Shown here: positions 54,962-64,000 of the stretch, piece by piece
Numbering within the stretch: position 1 is the stretch's first letter
Layout: each line of letters opens with the position of its first letter
Source: Asterochloris sp. CNOR1
Taxonomy: Eukaryota > Chlorophyta > Trebouxiophyceae > Trebouxiales > Trebouxiaceae
DNA: 64,000 bases
NCBI GenBank assembly: GCA_963969365.1
Contig: OZ017750.1
Coordinates: 3,534,001 to 3,598,000, forward strand
Reading direction: 5' to 3'
Notes under the pieces: generated by a model
Seen by the model: only the letters and a program-made list of their open reading frames with translations
Told to the model about the DNA's origin: nothing
Databases searched by the model: none
Program-made: the position numbers and the translations under genes

Positions 54962-57900
54962 TTAGGCCTTAGGTTCGAGACCGGCAAGGATCGCAGACAG
55001 GCCACCCTTGGCTCGCTTGGGCAGCTGGCGGTCCTCCAGGTCATCCACAGGCTGCATGTTGTCCAGGCCAGGCGGTGCGCTGAACATTCCTGTATCACTG
55101 CCGTCTTCCCCAGCAGCATCCAGGTCGATCTCTTCCGGGTTGGCCTCCAGCGTTTCATCCTTGATGCTGTCTGACTGCTGGGTGGAGGGTCCCTCAAGTT
55201 CAGCATCATCTAAATCAATCTCCTCCTCGTTTGGTACTGCAGCAGCATTATTGGAGGATAAAGGAAGAATCACGCGGATATGTTTTTATGAGTGGAGGGG
55301 TCCTCAGCACTCATGTCAATTTTACTGGTGTCCCTTTCATGAAGGACTGCTGCAGCGCCGAAGGTGGAGTGCACACTTCTCACTATACAACAGACTACAC
55401 GTGGGTTGCTAGCAGTCAATTCATCAGAGCTGCTTCAGGTGCACCCCACCTGTGTCCCCAAGCTGCCCACTTCAACAAGTGACATCCTCAGCCTGCCAGC
55501 AGTCAGTCTACATAACAAGACATAATACGCCCAGAAAACAGACATTCATATCTCACCTGGTGCGGGTGCAGTTGCCGCAACACTGGGCCCAGGGCCCGCC
55601 ATGCCACCCCGCTCCAGGTTGTAGGGCAGCCCCAGCATCTCCAGGAACTGCACCGTCTGGGGGTTTCTGAGCAGGCGCTGCGGCATCCGCCCCCGCTGGG
55701 GCCCGGCAGGGTCGTAGGCTGGAGCCGTGGGGGCAAAGTTCTGAGGGATGGTGGGCCCCCCACGGGCCGCCAGCAGGTCCTTCATGGCCCGCGCCTGCTC
55801 TGTGGTGGTGCCTCCCACCTGGCCACCCATACCTGCAGTGCAGCCAGGTCAAAGTAGGGGATCTTGAATGTCATATATGTGCTCCGTGACCCCCACGTGG
55901 CTGCGCCTGCACAAGACGGAGATGACCAAAGCTCTAGGCAGCTTGAAGCCCCTTGATGGCCCATGCCTGCTCTGTGATTGTGGCTCCTTCCAGGCCTAAG
56001 CCCATGCCTGGATGTAGTGAGTTCAGTGTGAAGGAGTGGTCAATGCCTTAGACTTGCACTCTGGCCCAGATCTGGGCGACCAGGCCAACAAAGGAGGGGA
56101 CCAATGCGTTGTGCTGCTCAAAGTCCCTTGATCGTCCCCGCCTGCTGTGATGGGGTGCGCCTGGCCTTGTTTGCCTGCTGAAACTCAGAGCAACCATGGT
56201 AGGGGCTGCCAGGAGGCCAATTGACAGAACAAGGCACAATCACCCTCCATTTGGCTGTTGCAAGGCAGCCTAACATGAGGATCAGAGTACAGGGCAGGCT
56301 CAGCAGATGGCGGCCCCCTTAAGAAAGGGCTGCTACTCAGCACATTGATGCTGGCTCATGCGGGCTGGCTATTTCTGGCAGGGGGCGCTCACCAGAGAAT
56401 GACGAGTCCTGGCATGCAGCTGCTGAAACAGGTCCAGCACGCAGAGCGAGCACAGCAACTGCTTGACTGGTGGAAACAGCCTCACCTGGCAGAGGCCGCT
56501 GCCGCCGGTCCAGGGTGAACAGGTGGTGGGTGTTGCGCAGGGTGGCCAGCCACTCATGGTCATACGCAAAGGCCTTTGCAGCTTTGGCCTGGGGGAAGTC
56601 CAGCACCTGCAGCAGCAGGCAGGGATGCATTGGCATGCATGCAGTGGCCTGCATGCAGTGGCATGCATGCAGCAGTTGCACCCATTCTTAAGCTGCCACA
56701 GTGGGTGCAGCACTCAAGGCTGAAGGGATGCAGTGCTTCTTCCAGACACGATTCGAGAAAACCAGGGGACTCCTCCTGGAAGCATGCTGTAGGGGGTGGA
56801 AGTGCCCCTGGCCACTGCTGCCTACCCTGGGAGCGTGTACATGGCCAGCAAGACAGCCCAGAAGCTTTCTGCTGCAGGGCAGAAAACGTGCGCACCGCAA
56901 ATGCCCTTGCTGCCAACATGCAGCCCGCCTGCTGCACGAAGCTGCGCCCAGAGAGGCACTCATGCAGAGCAAGGGGGTTGGTGACTGCTGCAAGACAGGA
57001 AGCGCCACACCACAGACGCTGCAAACAGGCAGCCCACCTGCAGGAAGCTGCGCCTGGGGAGGCACTTGTCCAGGGCCAGAAACTTGGTGACTTGGGGCTG
57101 CTGGACTGATGGGTCAGCACTCTCAATGGGAGGGTGCTCATAGAGGGCCGCAAACTTGGTGTGCAGGTGGGCGGAGAACCAGTGCGCGGGCTTGAGGTGC
57201 TGCAGCAGGCGCATGGCTGGGGGACTCCCCAGAGATCCATCGTCAATCTGCAGGGGACCCGAAGTCACCATCACTGCCTTGCAAAAGTGCAGCAGGTATC
57301 TGAGCCAGCCCACTTGCTGGCAGAAGGCCTAGGGACCCATCCTTCAAGCTGCAGGAGAGAAGGAGCAGGCTTGATACCTTTGCAACTGTCGGGCAGGTTA
57401 TTGCAGCCTGCACTTGGCTGAGGGGCTGCCTAGGGATGTTCAGCCTCAATCTGCAGGTGCAGGCAGAGCAGGTTCACTTACTTTGCTTCAAGAACTTCTG
57501 CAGCCAGCACATGGCTGGGGGCCTGCCAAGGAATCCTTCCACAATTTGTAGGGCAGCCAGATCAGGTTTAGTCATTTTGCAAGTATGAGGCAGATACTGC
57601 CGCCAGCACATGGCTGGGGACCTCTCCAGGGGTTCAGAACAGCTGACAAAGGAAGGAATCCCTCTGCTGCCTGGGCCAGGTGCCCATGCAGCTCCACCGA
57701 TTGCCCCAGCCAGGCAACACACTCTTATCAGCGCACAGCGCAGTAAACCGCATCGCAGCTGGGGCGGGTGGACGTGCCGCGCACAACTAAGCAACCAGCA
57801 GACAGAGAGCGCTCACATCCTTGCGCAGGAAGGGTTTCCTCTGCAGCAGCTGCGCCAGGTTGCCATGGTTGTGTATCCCCTGGGGCCAGTCGTGTGACAA

Positions 57901-60900
57901 GAAGACGTCCAGGGGCTTCTGCAGCTGCATCAGTCTGAAGACATCCAGCTCGCGAATGTGGTACGCGCTGCGCATGCTGCTGTTGTCAAAGGGGGGCTGC
58001 TCCCAGTGGCCCTGCAGGCAGCCATGAGCACAGACCCCGTCACTTTGCATGTTGATTAGGCAGGTGCCTTGGACCAGGTACATTCAGGCCCTTGCAACCC
58101 TTACCCTAAGGTCTGACCTGGCCGCTAGCCTTAAACAGCACATGAGCCAGTGCCGGTACAGCCAGCACACCTGTGGCACGGTCAGGCGACCAGCTGCTGC
58201 AGACAAGCTTCCACCAGCACATCTGCCGTGGGCAGCTCAATGGCCTACATGGGCCATGGCAAGGCGATGACCTTGCTGCACTCATGTTGTGCATGCTGCC
58301 GGTGTCCAAGGGTCGCATCCTGGGCTGTGCCGTGCGAGCAAAGGGCGGAAGAAGGGCACAAGAAAAGCGTAATTTATTGTGTTGCCATACGAGCAAAGCA
58401 ACAAAGCGCAGCACAGGGTACAATTAACTTGCACGGCCAAGCAATTGCTAGTGGCCCAGAGCAAGAAGGGCTGCTCCCAGTGGCACGCCGCGCACTGTGG
58501 ATGAGCGTAAACACGATGAACAGTGCTGCGTCTGCTGCTGCAGGATTGGCATCAAGGGTCATGCAGGTGATTTGAAGGGCATTGCGGTATCATTTTGAGC
58601 GGTGCAATGCTGCACATGTTGCTGTGACACAGCGGTACTTTTTATTGTTGCAGCAAAGCTGCTCCCAGAGGCTCTGCAGCTGCCGACTGTTGCAGTGAAG
58701 CTGCTCCCAGAGGCTCTGCAGCTGACGGCAGCTGCGTGAGGGACACTCACATTGCTGTGCATGCTGCCATTGTCAGAAGGGCATGCTCCCCAAACTGGGG
58801 CTGCAACCTCAAGCACCCTTGCAAGCAACGTTGGGCAATGCACCAATGCGGCAAACATGGTTGACATCCTCTGTCAGCCCGCATATGAGTGCCGAAGACC
58901 GCCATTGCGATCCGTAGGCAACATCACTGCGTCCCAGAGGGCATTTAGTGGCGGAATTGGAGTAGTGAGCTGGGACCGCCTGTGTTCAAGCCTCAACATG
59001 CACGAAAGATCACCCTGTGTGTCCTGCCATGCTGCCCTGCCATGGGACTGCGCTGAGAGGAAGGCTCGGCAGGAGTGAGCCTGATTGGTGCAAGCCACAG
59101 TCCTCCCCTGCTTGTTACTGTATTTATTGCACTCAGGCAGCTCTCACCATGCGGTAGTGAGCCTGATTGAAGATGCCTGAGAGGCCACCAATGCGGATGC
59201 CCCCAAACTTGACCACGCCGGCAGCTCCCATGTAGTAGATATTGGGGGCTGCCCAGCCGCCGTAGTACAGCTCAGCCAGGTAGCTGGCGCTCTCATGGTT
59301 GCCGCCGACTGCAGGGGTGGAAGGAAAGTAGTCCTATCAGGAAGGCTAAGCAAGCCATCTCGAGAGTCCCTGGGACACTGCTTGTTCTGCAGAAGGTCAA
59401 GCAGTCAGCTGGCGCTGTCGTGGATTGCTGGCCATCACACACCTTAAGATCATTGCAAGCAAACCAGTGTAAGAAAGCTGAGCATGCCTCTCCTTTTGAG
59501 TGAACTGACTGCCAGCTGAGTTTGAGGGGCAGCACCTGTTACAATTGCTGAAAGGTGCCAAAAGCGACCTGCACAATCTAAAAGGACGCAGCTGTCCCTG
59601 CCATGCCTTCAGTGGCAGCATGTGCCAGTGCCCCATGCGCCTGCACCTGTGGTCAGACCTGTGTCCAGCTGCTTGTGACAGCAGCTTGCCACATCAGACA
59701 CAAGCCGCCCATGACGGTACCCTGCCGCCATGGACAGCAAGTTGCTCACCAGCCAGCATTGACTCAGGCATCCCAGCCTGGCAGCTGTAGCATTTCCGCC
59801 AGATGTAGCACAGCCAACTGCCCCTTCTGAAAAGCAGCTTGCTGCTTATTGACCAGCCTCGAGGACCCCAGCCTAGCGGTGACAGCACTGCCATCAAATC
59901 CTGCACCTGAAGCTGAGCAGTGCTGCAGGCTCACCAAACAGCGTGGGGTACGGTGCCTTGGCCTGACCACTGTAGTACTTCCAGAAGGTCTGCATGGCCC
60001 GGTACTTGGGCGGACAGGCCATCGTTTCCAGGTCATCCAGGTTGCGCATGGCCTGCAGGCCGCGGGTTACTCCTGGTCTTACTTGTGCAGGCACAGCAGC
60101 ACATTGTATGCCCCTGCACGCTTTGGGCAGAGGGTCAGGCTGATGTGTGTCCTCTTGTGCGTCGCCTGCAGGCAAGGACATGCTCAGGGTCCTCCTACAC
60201 CTGCAATAACTTCCTGCTGGCCATCAGAGGTCACTCAGAATCCTGTTGCTTCTTAAAAAACTACAAAACAAAATGCCCAGCCTGATGTGCCATGGTGGTG
60301 AGCGTGGGATGTCTGTAGCTTCCACAGGGTCTTGCTGCAATGGTGCGAATCCAGGCGGCGGCAGGGGCCGCAGAACATATGTGTAGACAACCTCAGCCAG
60401 TTGGTCTTGTGGCGTGTGGGCTTCAGACGGAGTGGGTACGTTGCCTGAGCAGCAGGGCCAACCCAGTGTCTCGCAGCAGATTGTGGCTGTGTGGCCTGCC
60501 ACAGATGGCACCTCACACAGTCAGGCTGTTGTACTCAGCACACCACTTGGTCATGGCAGCAGATGAATGGGTCAATCTTGAGCTGCTGTTGCAAAAATAG
60601 CTGCAATGGTCACCACTGCAGCATCACAGAGGGTGTTCAGCCAACCTGGTCCCTCTGGTTGTAATTTGCAAACATTGCCGCAGCAGATGAGGACTTCTTG
60701 CAAGAACTTTGCAAACTCAATCATAGAGGGTGCTCAGTGCAGTGGTTGCTTGAAAGTGCTTCGCCTTGAAGCTGCCGCAGCAGATATGCAACTCAAGTTT
60801 TTACCTTCTCTTGGACAAGATTGGAGAGCTGAAAGCACCAACCTTCTCTGTGCATGTGCTACCTCGACTGCTCAAGCACACCTGAAAGTCACCGCAGCAG

Positions 60901-60998
60901 ATAAGGAGGTCGATCTTGCGCTGCTCCCGCCTCTCCAGGCGCTGGAGAGTGGAGTAGATGGCATCCAGCTCGCCATGGCAGCACCCCTCCACAGCAAT
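54962..60998 (-). CDS. DBR1: RNA lariat debranching enzyme
   Basis: DBR1 hydrolyses the 2'-5' bond of excised intron lariats in the nucleus. Exons: 60998-60882, 60052-59935, 59308-59148, 58011-57817, 57247-57038, 56606-56486, 55832-55557, 55236-54962 (TAA). Metallophosphoesterase motifs are all present in order: [25 protein letters not shown] with [52 protein letters not shown], then [16 protein letters not shown] and [13 protein letters not shown] of the DBR1-specific region. The C-terminal tail is disordered, with [13 protein letters not shown], two acidic EEIDLD motifs and a basic PKRAKGG end. The first coding exon, probably a few codons before IAVEG, was not found and should lie in 61.0-61.4 kb. 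Exon joins examined are GT-AG and in phase. Introns contain decayed exon-edge copies. Confidence 0.95.
56620..57625. repeat. Decayed tandem copies of DBR1 exon edges
   Basis: The exon edge at 57031-57110 (minus strand [11 protein letters not shown]) has a diverged copy at about 56925-57000 (GAAGCTGCGCCCAGAGAGGC against GAAGCTGCGCCTGGGGAGGC). The 5' edge of the same exon at about 57190-57250 has two diverged copies at about 57485-57555 and 57590-57640, each keeping CAGC-CATGGCTGGGG. A CATGCATGCAGTGG simple repeat lies at 56630-56670. Confidence 0.75.
58645..58735. repeat. Two-copy 44-bp tandem repeat
   Basis: AAGCTGCTCCCAGAGGCTC with TGCAGCTG occurs twice in tandem within a DBR1 intron. Confidence 0.85.
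60530..60930. repeat. Decayed copies of the DBR1 CCGDFQ exon edge
   Basis: The true exon 3' edge (60882-60930; plus strand CACCGCAGCAGATAAGGAGG) is followed in its intron by copies at about 60772-60815 (CTGCCGCAGCAGATATGCA), 60672-60715 (TTGCCGCAGCAGATGAGGAC) and 60550-60595 (GGCAGCAGATGAATGGGTC). Spacing is about 100-120 bp. Confidence 0.7.
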
Positions 60999-62375
60999 CT
61001 GCAGGACAGGGCACAGCTTGAGCTGGGCAGCAGGAAGTGCTGCAAGAGAGGTGCCTTGGCAGCAGCCTTCTACAGCAAATGCAAGGTGCAAGCAGCTTTG
61101 AGACATGAACATGATAGGAGATGCCAGGCCTGGCAGACTGCATTGCTTGGCGCAGCACAGGGCACTGTGCTGTGCTGGGTGAGAGGCCTTGAGCAGGGAG
61201 TCCTCTCACCCGGAGACCTTGTCCTGCCATGTTGCCTGCAAGCCTGGCAAGCTTTAGTCCTCTCTGCTTCAGACTGATCTTGAATAGACTGGCTTGGCTG
61301 TAGGAAGCCTGCTTCAGGGAGTCAGGTGCACAAAGCAGCATGCGAGGTCTGGCAAGCATTGGGTAACAGGAGCAGACTGCATGCAGGGCATGCTAGTTGG
61401 CTTTGCATTCCGAAGTTTGGCCGTATGTCTAGAATGCAAGTGGAAATCATGGGGTTTCATGAGGCTTGAATGACAGCACCATTCATGAATGGACTCTGTG
61501 TGTTGCAGACTTTTGAATCAGCAAGCAACTGACATTCATCCGCATCATCAACAGCAGATATGAATGGGGCATGAGTGACAGCATTGATTGATTTGGAAGC
61601 ATTCTCTGATTGATGGCATCATACCACACAAGGCAATGATGACCGGTATGTCAAGGCATGCAGCAACAGCCATGGCATCACGCCTGCCCAGTGCAAACGG
61701 CATCTATGCTACTGTCAAGGCGGGCGGGCCTGGGGATGCGTAGTGCGGCAGGTTCAGGGGACACAGTTCTAGTTGGGCAACAGCTGCTGTTTAGGAGACA
61801 TGCGAAAGCATGGCAAACGGACTGCCACTGCCACTCCTTCTGTCGCAGGCTTTGTTATCTCACTTGTTCCAGAAGAGTTGCGCAGACTGTGGAGGGCATG
61901 GAGGCTAAATGAATAATGACATCTTAGTTATTTACAAAAATGTGGGGGCTGGGACTGGTGACCTGCTTGGTACAGGACCTGCAGCACCGGAGTTGAATTC
62001 AGGCAGTCAGTCCTTGCAGTGGACTCCCGTCGTACAACACAGCAGTTGCATCACAGCAATGCCCTACAGCAAGCATGCCTGTCAGCAGCCAGCAGCCAGC
62101 AGGTAGTGCACCAAATGAGAGTGGCTGGGGCAGAGCGCAGCAGCAGCCTCACCTTGTCACTGGGCTCTCAAGATCGAGCTCAATGGCACTAGTGATGACG
62201 GCCTGTGACCCCTTCGTGGGCTGCCCGCAGGAGCAGGGGCTGCCCCAGAAGAGCCTCTGTGTGGCTCAAAACTTGGCTCTACACTGAAACCCCAAAATGT
62301 ACATGGCCTGAACTGCCGCCAGCCCCTGGAAGGAGCAGAAACGCTGCCCCCTGTGATGGGGCAGATGCCCCCATT
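60999..62375. other. DBR1 upstream region; no gene resolved
   Basis: About 1.4 kb. It should hold the first, very short DBR1 exon and its promoter, plus the 3' untranslated region of the next minus-strand gene. No other exon-like content is seen. Confidence 0.45.
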
Positions 62376-63545
62376 TCATGGCGGCCCCAGCTGCACCCAC
62401 TGCTGAGTCGATTCAGCTTGTCCATGAGCAGCAGCTGCTGGCAACAGGGAGTTCTCAGGCGCTTCATGCATAGCCTTGAGGCTGCCCACGTCTGGCTCAG
62501 CCTCCTCGGCTGCTGCCTTCTTGTGAGAGTGCCGCCCCAAGGAGCGAAACAGGCGGCTGGGGCCCTTCAACAAGGGCCTCCGCACTGCCTCCCGTGATGA
62601 GGCGTTGCTTTTTGAAGCGGCCTCCACGCCCTTGCTGTCCTGGCTGCTGACCGAGCTGCGGCTGCTGTCCCTGGAGGGGGCCTTAGGAGCCATCCAAGAG
62701 CCCACTCTGTGTCTAGAGCTATCCTGGCTCGCCCCTCTGCTGTGCGTGCGTGTGTGCCTGGCCTCGGCGCGCTTGATCAAGCCCCAGGCTGCAGGCAAGC
62801 ATGATAAACTTTGGGCCACAGCACCTCAGGTGGAGGCCTGCTAAGCTAAGTCAGTACAAATCGCTAGGTGCCCTCCACATGTCCTGCAAAATTTGTTGCA
62901 CCCTGGGCGAGCACAGTGCACAGACTGCCCAGCAGCCACCGCAGCCGGCCCTGAGATACACTAGCAAGCGCGAGGCTTGAATTCAAGGCTACTGCATACT
63001 CATATAGCTCTGTGCTTGTGGCTGTGCCAGACAGCCGCGTCAAGCATTGCAAAAGCCTGGTGCAAAGCCACAGCCAAGCCGGCATTTTAGGTCTTTAACA
63101 GATCTTTGTATGTGAGGGCTGGTGTCAAGCAATGGCCACGGCCAACCCTGCGACTGTCTCTGCCACCCAAACAGCTTTGCCTTGCCATGCACCAGCATAC
63201 TGGAGTGACCAGAGCCAGGATTGATAGACTTGATGCAGTGCAATTGCACTGCTGCACATGGCCACCAGCAGCAGAAGCTCATTGCTCTGTTTCCTGAACA
63301 AGTTGCTGCACTTGAGCCTGCGACACACCTGAAAACAACCCCAACAAGTGTGCCATGCGCACAGTCGCATTGGACATGTCTTTGCGGGGCTGCACCCCCT
63401 GCTGGTCCCAGAATCGCCCCCACGCCTCCAGGTTCATGTTGTCCTGCTCGTCAAAGCGCCCAGTGGCTGCCCTGGACAACCCTTCAGTGGCTGTGGGAGT
63501 GGTGGGCGCCGAAGGGTCAGGGTTTTCGACTGCAGGACACAGGCG
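62376..63545 (-). CDS. Unrecognised protein, 3' part (gene runs off right edge)
   Basis: Two plausible minus-strand exons. The first, about 63539-63331, runs from an acceptor to FSG|gtgtgtcg and reads SAPTTPTATEGLSRA, then MNLEAWGRFWDQQGV and VRMAHLLGLF; it looks like a folded helical segment. The second, about 62783-62376, is Ser/Arg-rich (RDSSRSSVSSQDSKG) with a basic patch (RLFRSLGRHSHKK), ending in VQLGPP and a stop. That they belong to one gene is inferred from order and orientation. The junction region is unresolved. I recognise no family. The 5' part lies beyond the window. Confidence 0.4.
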
Positions 63546-63779
63546 TGGAAGGCAGTGTCCATTCAGTAATGAGCCCATCAGCTGCCTCAGCAGCGGCGCT
63601 TATAACGCCGTCTTACCTGGCACTGACACACGGGCTGCAAGCGGCAAGCACACAACAGCTACAAAGGTGCACAGGCTCATGACGCAGACGTTGCAAAGCA
63701 GCACGAAGCTCAACCCCAAAGCAGTGCACACACGAGTCCTGTGTGCGCCAGACATGTCCAGGTCTGCTGCATAGGCACA

Positions 63780-64000
63780 GAGGCTGAAGTTCTGCAGAGC
63801 TCCTGTACTGGCGGTGGCTCACCGGGCCTGCCCTCATCTTCTGTAACTACATGGAGGCTCAGCTGCTGCAGCGCTCTTGTACCACATGTGCCTCACCGGG
63901 CCTGCCCTCATCTTGCTGTAACTATGCAGAGGCTCAGCTTCTGCAGCGCATTCGAACCGCTTGTGCCTCACCTGGCATGTCCACATCTGCTGTAACTATG
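63780..64000. repeat. Three tandem copies of about 75 bp at the right edge
   Basis: Copies begin at about 63780, 63852 and 63930, each with AGGCT-AG-T-CTGCAGCGC, then GTG(C)CTCACCGGGCCTG and CTGTAACTA. Each contains CTCACC, a minus-strand GGTGAG donor, and CTGCAG, an acceptor-like motif. They probably surround a partly visible exon edge of the right-hand gene. Confidence 0.8.

Noticed and set aside
1-64000. tRNA, rRNA, CRISPR, prophage or transposon bodies
   Set aside because: Looked for by eye and not seen. Repeats here are local tandem copies of host sequence rather than dispersed elements, though short tRNAs could be missed without a covariance search.

Overview
The window is nuclear DNA of a photosynthetic eukaryote, most probably a chlorophyte green alga of the trebouxiophyte kind. 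Reasons: intron-dense genes with GT-AG and some GC-AG introns, short exons of about 40-300 bp, plant-type plastid genes (SOQ1, RbcX), a peroxisomal glycolate-oxidase-family enzyme, and TGTAA motifs downstream of several genes as in chlorophyte 3' ends. The lineage is inferred. No bacterial operons, CRISPR arrays, rRNA, convincing tRNA or transposon bodies were seen. Coding regions had to be assembled by hand from exons, so terminal exons are often uncertain.

Layout. 0-1.1 kb: 5' part of a SOQ1-like HAD gene (minus, runs off the left edge). 1.3-2.5 kb: divergent plastid-type single-helix membrane protein (plus). 3.5-6.7 kb: FCP1/CPL-type RNA polymerase II CTD phosphatase (minus). 7.6-11.3 kb: unrecognised charged, probably nuclear protein (minus). 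11.6-30.0 kb: a giant minus-strand gene joining an EH domain, a WD40 propeller and an inositol-polyphosphate 5-phosphatase. 30.3-32.5 kb: poorly resolved, with possible BTB-like fragments. 32.5-33.3 kb: small multi-helix membrane protein (minus). 34.1-36.6 kb: HNH_2-type protein (plus). 37.7-38.9 kb: RbcX (plus). 39.3-45.1 kb: glycolate/2-hydroxyacid oxidase ending in the peroxisomal signal SRL (minus). 45.3-48.1 kb: secreted intradiol-dioxygenase-like protein (plus). 48.6-50.1 kb: short-chain dehydrogenase (minus). 50.3-53.8 kb: secreted bicupin oxalate decarboxylase (plus). 55.0-61.0 kb: lariat debranching enzyme DBR1 (minus). 62.4-64.0 kb: 3' part of an unrecognised gene (minus, runs off the right edge).

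Themes. RbcX and SOQ1 serve Rubisco assembly and photoprotection. FCP1 and DBR1 serve transcription and intron turnover. The 39-54 kb block places an enzyme able to make glyoxylate (and, in the plant family, oxalate) beside an oxalate decarboxylase; a shared pathway is only inferred.

The two most notable observations are the EH-WD40-5-phosphatase fusion and a recurring pattern in which introns carry decayed tandem copies of the neighbouring exon edge with its splice site. Three host genes also show apparent one-base frame slips, two of them in homopolymers, which look more like assembly errors than biology.
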